The notes beneath the pieces are model-generated. The model was not told where the DNA came from. It saw only the letters and a list, made by a program, of their open reading frames with translations, and made no database searches. Position numbers and translations under genes: made by a program. DNA of 10,846 nucleotides from Lentzea sp. (GTDB lineage: Bacteria; Actinomycetota; Actinomycetes; Mycobacteriales; Pseudonocardiaceae), in assembly GCA_030146905.1 (NCBI GenBank), contig JASLAV010000436.1, forward strand, positions 1 to 10,846. The letters run 5' to 3'. Shown in pieces: positions 7,405 to 10,846 of the stretch; position 1 is the first letter of the stretch, and each line of letters starts with the position of its first letter.

Positions 7405-8343
7405 TCACCGCAATGCAGCCAGCAGATGGGACAGGTTGACACCAACGGCGTCCGCCAACCGGCGCACGACTTCCGGAGCGGGTGCCAACGGGTGCGTGTC
7501 ACGGGTGAACGGCAGGCCTTCACCACCGGAAAACTTCGATTGCGGCGTAACGGGCGCGAGGATCGGGTAGACGCGCCAGCGCGGCACCTTCGAGTCCGCC
7601 ATGGCGAGCGTGTTCTCATGCCACAGCATCACGGCGGACGACCGGATGTTGCGCGCGAGGACGCACCCGTAGCCCGTCAGCGTGATCGCGCGCGCGGCCG
7701 CACGCACGGGGTTGCGGAAGTCGCCGTCCACCACCCACACACCGTTTATGACCTCTGCCGAGAGACCTTCCGCCTCCAGCGCGGCGAGGGTTTCGGCGTG
7801 CTGGTCGTCCGCGGCGGCCGTGGCCAGTTCGACGACCTCCTGGACCTCCGAGGCCGTCACGACGCGCGCACCGGCCTCCGTGGAGGCGTACAGGAACCGC
7901 TCGACGTAGCGGTCCTCCGCGTAGGCCGCCCACTCCTGGACCTTCTCCCACGCCGACCGTGCGATGACATCGGCCTCGGAACCGCCACGCAGCCGTGCGT
8001 CCTGCAGCAGCTGTGCGAGCACCACGGCGATGACGGAGCTCAACAGCGCGTCATCGCGTGACTCGTCGCCCTCGGGCACGAGAGAGATCGCCAGGTCGCG
8101 CAGGTCGGCACGCCAGCTCTCGTCGCCCGCCCACACGCCGATGGCGAGCAGGTTCAGGTAGTGGTCCGCGAGGGCCATCCTCACGAGCAACGGCTGGCCG
8201 GGCGCCTCTTTGGCGTCACGGCGCGCGGTCGCCTTGATCTGCTGCCGTTCCGCGGGATCCACCACGCTCACGCGGATCTTGTCGAGTTCGTCGAGGAAGT
8301 CGTCCCACCGGTCATCCGAAAACCGGGCGAAGACGTCGTCCAC
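7405..8343 (-). CDS. hypothetical protein, 312 aa, coupled to folP2-type gene
   Basis: I do not recognise the family. The start is GTG 8343, because GGAGG (8354-8350) lies 6 nt upstream. An alternative GTG at 8361 overlaps the folP2-like stop as GTGA and would add six residues (VSWRYQ). Residues 1-40 are acidic (DDVFARFSDDRWDDFLDELDK). The middle is mainly helical and rich in Ala/Glu/Leu (VIARSAWEKVQEWAAYAEDRYVERFL; EVQEVVELATAAADDQHAETLAAL). The C-terminal third looks more globular (VWVVDGDFRNPVRAAARAITLTGYGCVLARNI, KVPRWRVYPILAPVTP) and ends in a short helix. There is no signal peptide or clear membrane span. Tight coupling to the preceding synthase gene implies co-expression, but no function can be inferred from the sequence. 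Confidence 0.83.
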   Translation of the reverse strand: MDDVFARFSDDRWDDFLDELDKIRVSVVDPAERQQIKATARRDAKEAPGQPLLVRMALADHYLNLLAIGVWAGDESWRADLRDLAISLVPEGDESRDDALLSSVIAVVLAQLLQDARLRGGSEADVIARSAWEKVQEWAAYAEDRYVERFLYASTEAGARVVTASEVQEVVELATAAADDQHAETLAALEAEGLSAEVINGVWVVDGDFRNPVRAAARAITLTGYGCVLARNIRSSAVMLWHENTLAMADSKVPRWRVYPILAPVTPQSKFSGGEGLPFTRDTHPLAPAPEVVRRLADAVGVNLSHLLAALR

Positions 8344-8349
8344 CTGATA

Positions 8350-8354
8350 CCTCC
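8350..8354 (-). promoter_or_regulatory. ribosome binding site deciding the start of the 312-aa gene
   Basis: GGAGG on the minus strand, 6 nt before GTG 8343, is a textbook actinobacterial Shine-Dalgarno site. It lies inside the stretch that an upstream GTG (8361) would translate, so it favours 8343. This start is internal to the transcript, unlike the apparently leaderless starts elsewhere in the window. Confidence 0.65.
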
Positions 8355-8357
8355 AGC

Positions 8358-9182
8358 TCACAGTCGAGCGACGGACTCGAGTACTCGTCTGGTCCGCGCC
8401 ACTTCGTGGGCACGGAAGACCGCGGCGCCCGCCAACGCCGCGATCGCAGTCGCGACGAGGGTTCCCTCGACGCGTTCGTGCAGTTCCACGCCGAGGGTCT
8501 CCCCGACGAAGTCCTTGTTGGACAGCGCCATCAGCACCGGCCACCCGGTCGCCACCAGCTCGTCCGTGTGCCGCACCAGCGCGAGGCTGTGCCATGTGTT
8601 CTTGCCGAAGTCGTGTGTGGGGTCGATCAGCACGCCCTTGCGCGGCACGCCGAGCGCGACCACCTTCTCCGCGTGCGTGGTCGTCTCCGCGATGACGTCC
8701 TGCACGACGTCCGGGTAACTGACCCTGTGCGGGCGCGTGCGGGGCTTGACGCCGCCTGTGTGCGAGCAGACGTACCCGGCGCCGTACTCCGCGGCCACCT
8801 CCGCCAGGCGGGGGTCCGCGCCCGCCCACGTGTCGTTCAGGAGGTCGGCACCGGCCTCGCAGGCGAGCCGGCCGACGTCCGCGCGCCAGGTGTCGCTGCT
8901 GATGACGAGTTCCGGGTAGGCGTCGCGCACACGGGCGATGAACGGCACGACGCGGCGCACTTCCTCACCGGAGTCGACGAGGTCGCCCGGGCCCGCCTTC
9001 ACACCGCCGATGTCGACGATGTCCGCGCCCTCGTCGACGACGCGGTGGACGGCCTCCATCGCGACGTCCTCCGCGTAGTTGGCGCCCTTGTCGTAGAACG
9101 AGTCCGGGGTGCGGTTGATGATCGCCATCACCAGTGCGTGGTCGCGGACGACGGTCCGGCCGCGGAACTGGAGCTCGATCAC
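8358..9182 (-). CDS. folP2: dihydropteroate synthase-like protein, FolP2 type
   Basis: The protein has 274 aa, a TIM-barrel pterin-binding enzyme. Visible blocks: AIINRTPDSFYDKG (residues 20-33, counterpart of NVTPDSFSDGG), VDIGGVKAGPG (counterpart of DIGGESTRPGA), ISSDTWRADV, LLNDTWAG, DPTHDFGKNTWHSL, LMALSNKDFVGE (Ser/Lys pterin-site motif) and a final FRAHEV. The pattern matches mycobacterial FolP2 (for example Rv1207) rather than FolP1: NRTPDSFYDKG and GGVKAGPG are its hallmarks. FolP1 joins p-aminobenzoate and dihydropterin pyrophosphate in folate synthesis. FolP2 lacks the STRP loop contacting pABA and sulfonamides, and as I recall the M. leprae copy did not replace DHPS, so the true reaction is uncertain. 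GTG 9182 is the first start in frame; upstream there is only a weak -10-like TAGACA. The stop overlaps or abuts the downstream 312-aa gene; an unrelated DUF2786 gene is divergent. Confidence 0.92.
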   Translation of the reverse strand: MIELQFRGRTVVRDHALVMAIINRTPDSFYDKGANYAEDVAMEAVHRVVDEGADIVDIGGVKAGPGDLVDSGEEVRRVVPFIARVRDAYPELVISSDTWRADVGRLACEAGADLLNDTWAGADPRLAEVAAEYGAGYVCSHTGGVKPRTRPHRVSYPDVVQDVIAETTTHAEKVVALGVPRKGVLIDPTHDFGKNTWHSLALVRHTDELVATGWPVLMALSNKDFVGETLGVELHERVEGTLVATAIAALAGAAVFRAHEVARTRRVLESVARL

Positions 9183-9188
9183 ATCCCG

Positions 9189-9194
9189 TGTCTA
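9189..9194 (-). promoter_or_regulatory. weak -10-like box (TAGACA) before folP2-type gene
   Basis: On the minus strand TAGACA ends 6 nt before the GTG at 9182. The spacing matches the other leaderless starts in this window, but the last base deviates from TANNNT and no -35 is visible. A GGGA sequence directly next to the GTG is too close to be a good ribosome site. Confidence 0.25.
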
Positions 9195-9231
9195 CCAGGT
9201 GGTCCCCGGCTCGTGCACATGGCGGACGTCT

Positions 9232-9237
9232 CATACT
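9232..9237 (+). promoter_or_regulatory. -10 box (CATACT) for the DUF2786 gene
   Basis: CATACT is close to TATACT and ends 7 nt before GTG 9245, with no Shine-Dalgarno site, suggesting a leaderless transcript. The divergent folP2-type start is only 62 nt away, so the two promoters must overlap in their upstream halves. No convincing -35 is visible. Confidence 0.4.
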
Positions 9238-9244
9238 GCCTCGC

Positions 9245-10309
9245 GTGGAACTGGTGAAAGCGGTCGACGAGCTCTGGCAGCGGGGCTGGCTGCCGTACGA
9301 CGTCCGCGAGATCGTGTCGCGTTCACTCGACGAGTCGGCCACGTCCCTCGTGGTGGACGTGATCGCTTTGTCCTGTTCGCCTCATCACGAGGCGACCGTG
9401 CACCCCCGCTGGCGGCGTCAGCTCGAGGAGATCGGCGCCTCCGTCTGGTGGGAGGGACCGCTGCTGGAGGCGTGGGCGACCCGTCACATCGAGACACGGG
9501 CGTACGCGTCCCGCACGGCCAATGAGCTGCTGAAGTTCCTCGGACGGTTGCCGTCGTTGCCGCGCATCCTGCCGTTGCCGGGCGACAGGCTGATGTCGGC
9601 CGTGCGCGCGGGCCTGGACCCGAAGGTGCTCAACCGGGTGCGCGGCCTGCTCGCGAAGGCGGAGTCGACGTCGTTCCCCGAGGAGGCGGAGGCGCTGTCG
9701 GCGAAGGCGCAGGAGCTGATGAACCGGCACGCGCTGGAACGGGCGATGCTCGACGCGGACCTGCCGGCCATGGCGACCTCGCGGCGGATGTGGCTGGACA
9801 AGAGCTACTTCAAGGAGAAGTCGCAGCTGGTGCACGTGGTGGCGTCCGCTTTCCGTTCGCGGGCGGTCGCCTACGACGGGTTCGGCTTCGTCGCGCTGGT
9901 GGGCGACGAGGTGGACCTGGAGAGCGTGGAGCTGCTGTCGACGTCGCTGCTGGTGCAGGCGACCAGGGCGATGGTGGCGGCCGGCGGCCGGGCCGGGAAG
10001 GGCAGCGAGGCGCGCTCGCGGCCGTTCCGCAGGTCGTTCCTGGTGGCGTTCGCGTCGCGGATCGGCGAGCGGCTGGAGACCGTCCCCGACGTCCCGGACA
10101 TCGAGGACGAGCGGCTGCTGCCGGTGCTCGCGGACCGCAAGAAGGCCGTGGACACGTTGTTCGAGGAGATGTTCACGCAGACGCGCACCTCGCGCGTGAC
10201 GGTGCGTTCGGCGGCGGGATGGGGTGCCGGGCGCGCGGCGGCGGACGCCGCGGACATCGGAACCGGCCGGAGCTCGGTGACGTCGGGTCAGCCCCACCCC
10301 TTCGGGTGA
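9245..10309 (+). CDS. DUF2786 domain-containing protein
   Basis: The protein has 354 aa from GTG 9245, chosen because a -10 box sits 7 nt upstream; an open frame back to 9134 runs into the folP2-type gene on the other strand and is rejected. Residues about 1-120 form a helical N-terminal region (ELVKAVDELWQRGWLPYDVREIVSR). The DUF2786 signature is at about 125-165: DPKVLNRVRGLLAKAESTSF, then EEAEALSAKAQELMNRHAL. It is followed by an alpha/beta segment (VHVVASAFRSRAVAYDGFGFVALVGDEVDLESVELLSTSLLVQATRAM) and a C-terminal GWGAGRAAADAADIG motif, both usual in this family. The family is widespread in actinobacteria and its biochemical role is unknown to me. There is no signal peptide or membrane span. 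The gene is divergent from the folP2-type gene and followed after 75 nt by another plus-strand gene with its own putative promoter. Confidence 0.9.
   Translation: MELVKAVDELWQRGWLPYDVREIVSRSLDESATSLVVDVIALSCSPHHEATVHPRWRRQLEEIGASVWWEGPLLEAWATRHIETRAYASRTANELLKFLGRLPSLPRILPLPGDRLMSAVRAGLDPKVLNRVRGLLAKAESTSFPEEAEALSAKAQELMNRHALERAMLDADLPAMATSRRMWLDKSYFKEKSQLVHVVASAFRSRAVAYDGFGFVALVGDEVDLESVELLSTSLLVQATRAMVAAGGRAGKGSEARSRPFRRSFLVAFASRIGERLETVPDVPDIEDERLLPVLADRKKAVDTLFEEMFTQTRTSRVTVRSAAGWGAGRAAADAADIGTGRSSVTSGQPHPFG
10295..10308 (+). terminator. small stem-loop at the stop of the DUF2786 gene
   Basis: CACCC (10295-10299) and GGGTG (10304-10308) form a 5-bp stem with a CTTC loop over the last codons and stop. 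No T-run follows, so it is at best a weak terminator or an RNA 3'-end stabiliser. Confidence 0.25.
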
Positions 10310-10371
10310 ACTCCCCGCATCACAGGAGCTTCCAGGGGCCTCACCGGGAAAAAACCGTCAGACCGCCTCCC

Positions 10372-10377
10372 TAACGT
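10372..10377 (+). promoter_or_regulatory. -10 box (TAACGT) for the partial HTH gene
   Basis: TAACGT fits TANNNT and ends 7 nt before ATG 10385. No Shine-Dalgarno sequence precedes the ATG, so a leaderless transcript is predicted. An A-run (10349-10354) lies about where a -35 would be, but it is not a consensus match. Confidence 0.42.
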
Positions 10378-10384
10378 CGATCCC

Positions 10385-10846
10385 ATGACATCCACCTTCT
10401 ACAACGAGGTCAAGCTCGGCGAGGTCAACTACCGGCTGAGCGCCACGACGAACTCCGACGAGGCCCTGGTGCTGGACCTGCTGGGGTCGCTCGACTCAGG
10501 CGAGGTGATCGCGGACGGCCGCCTGCGCATGCCGGTCGAAGGCGGCGCCACGGTCGGCAGGCTGCTGTGCCGCGTCCTCACCGCCCACACGCGCCTGCGC
10601 CCCCGCCCGTCCCGGCACGCGAACGCCAACCAACCCTGGACCGAATCCCTCGACACGGAGCTCCGCACCGCCTGGCTCGCCGGCGCGGAGGACACCGCCA
10701 CCGCACTCGTCAAGTCCCTGGCCGGCACCATGCAGCGCTCCACCACGGCCATCCGCGCCCGCCTGGCCAAGGTGGGCTGCGACCCGGACGTGCCCGGCCG
10801 CGAGCTCTCCGCGGCAGCCGCCTCCCTGCTGTGGGCGAACACGGAG
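10385..10846 (+). CDS. hypothetical protein with helix-turn-helix-like segment, 3'-partial
   Basis: From ATG 10385 the frame stays open for 154 codons to the end of the window, so the C-terminus is missing. Residues 1-70 look like a small alpha/beta domain (FYNEVKLGEVNYRLSATTNSDEALVLDLLGSL, then a glycine turn and VGRLLCRVLTAHTRLRPRPSR). Residues about 98-130 (WLAGAEDTATALVKSLAGTM, then QRSTTAIRARLAKVGCDPDV) have the spacing of the small homeodomain-like helix-turn-helix in which a TxxAIRARLxKxG recognition helix follows a first helix; DNA binding is thus plausible. A TANNNT -10 box 7 nt before the ATG supports the start. The gene lies 75 nt after the DUF2786 gene on the same strand. The family is not recognised; a regulator is the most likely role but this is inference. 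Confidence 0.78.
   Translation, partial: MTSTFYNEVKLGEVNYRLSATTNSDEALVLDLLGSLDSGEVIADGRLRMPVEGGATVGRLLCRVLTAHTRLRPRPSRHANANQPWTESLDTELRTAWLAGAEDTATALVKSLAGTMQRSTTAIRARLAKVGCDPDVPGRELSAAAASLLWANTE

Noticed and set aside
9134..9244. Longer N-terminus for the DUF2786 protein
   Set aside because: It would overlap the start of the divergent folP2-type gene and begins with an Arg/Gly-rich stretch. GTG 9245 has a -10 box 7 nt upstream and is followed by a normal amphipathic helix.
8406..9257. Plus-strand 283-codon frame across the folP2-type gene
   Set aside because: It is antisense to conserved DHPS motifs and rich in Arg, His, Val and Asp, as expected for a shadow frame.
1..10846. CRISPR arrays, tRNA or rRNA genes, insertion sequences, integrases
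   Set aside because: No direct repeat series, cloverleaf-like sequence, transposase/integrase motif or terminal inverted repeats were seen. The 6407 breakpoint shows no target-site duplication that I could find.

Overview
The window is high-GC DNA (roughly 70 % by eye) with G/C-biased third codon positions, many GTG starts and tightly overlapping genes. The protein types (TIGR02677/02678/02680 operon, FolP2-type dihydropteroate synthase, DUF2786 protein, bacterial P450) point to an actinomycete, most likely Pseudonocardiales (Lentzea/Saccharothrix/Actinosynnema-like). The genus is an inference from gene content only.

Left part (about 100-6360, + strand): a three-gene, translationally coupled operon. 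It encodes a DUF2397/TIGR02677 protein (JetA, kleisin-like), a DUF2398/TIGR02678 protein (JetB, KITE-like) and a TIGR02680 SMC-like ATPase (JetC). These are the condensin-like core of a type III Wadjet plasmid-defence system. The usual fourth gene, jetD (DUF2399/TIGR02679, the Toprim-containing nuclease subunit), is not in its expected place after jetC or anywhere else in the window. A block of jetC (about 5218-5940) has a codon usage clearly different from the rest of the gene.

Middle (6357-7356): directly after jetC lies a scar. A possible minus-strand gene tail shares the CTAG stop with jetC, followed by a 5'-truncated, frameshifted cytochrome P450 remnant. Convergent to it and overlapping its end is a small minus-strand gene (94 aa) with the clearest promoter in the window.

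Right part: a minus-strand pair, a FolP2-type dihydropteroate synthase followed by an unrecognised 312-aa protein that overlaps or abuts it. The synthase is transcribed divergently from a plus-strand DUF2786 protein. The window ends inside a plus-strand gene for a small protein with a helix-turn-helix-like segment (no stop reached).

A recurring theme is leaderless-type architecture: at four starts a TANNNT-like -10 box (TACCGT, TATCTT, CATACT, TAACGT) sits 6-7 nt before the start codon with no Shine-Dalgarno sequence. A fifth, folP2, has a weaker match (TAGACA). Intergenic gaps are all under 110 nt. I see no tRNA, rRNA, CRISPR array, transposase or integrase.
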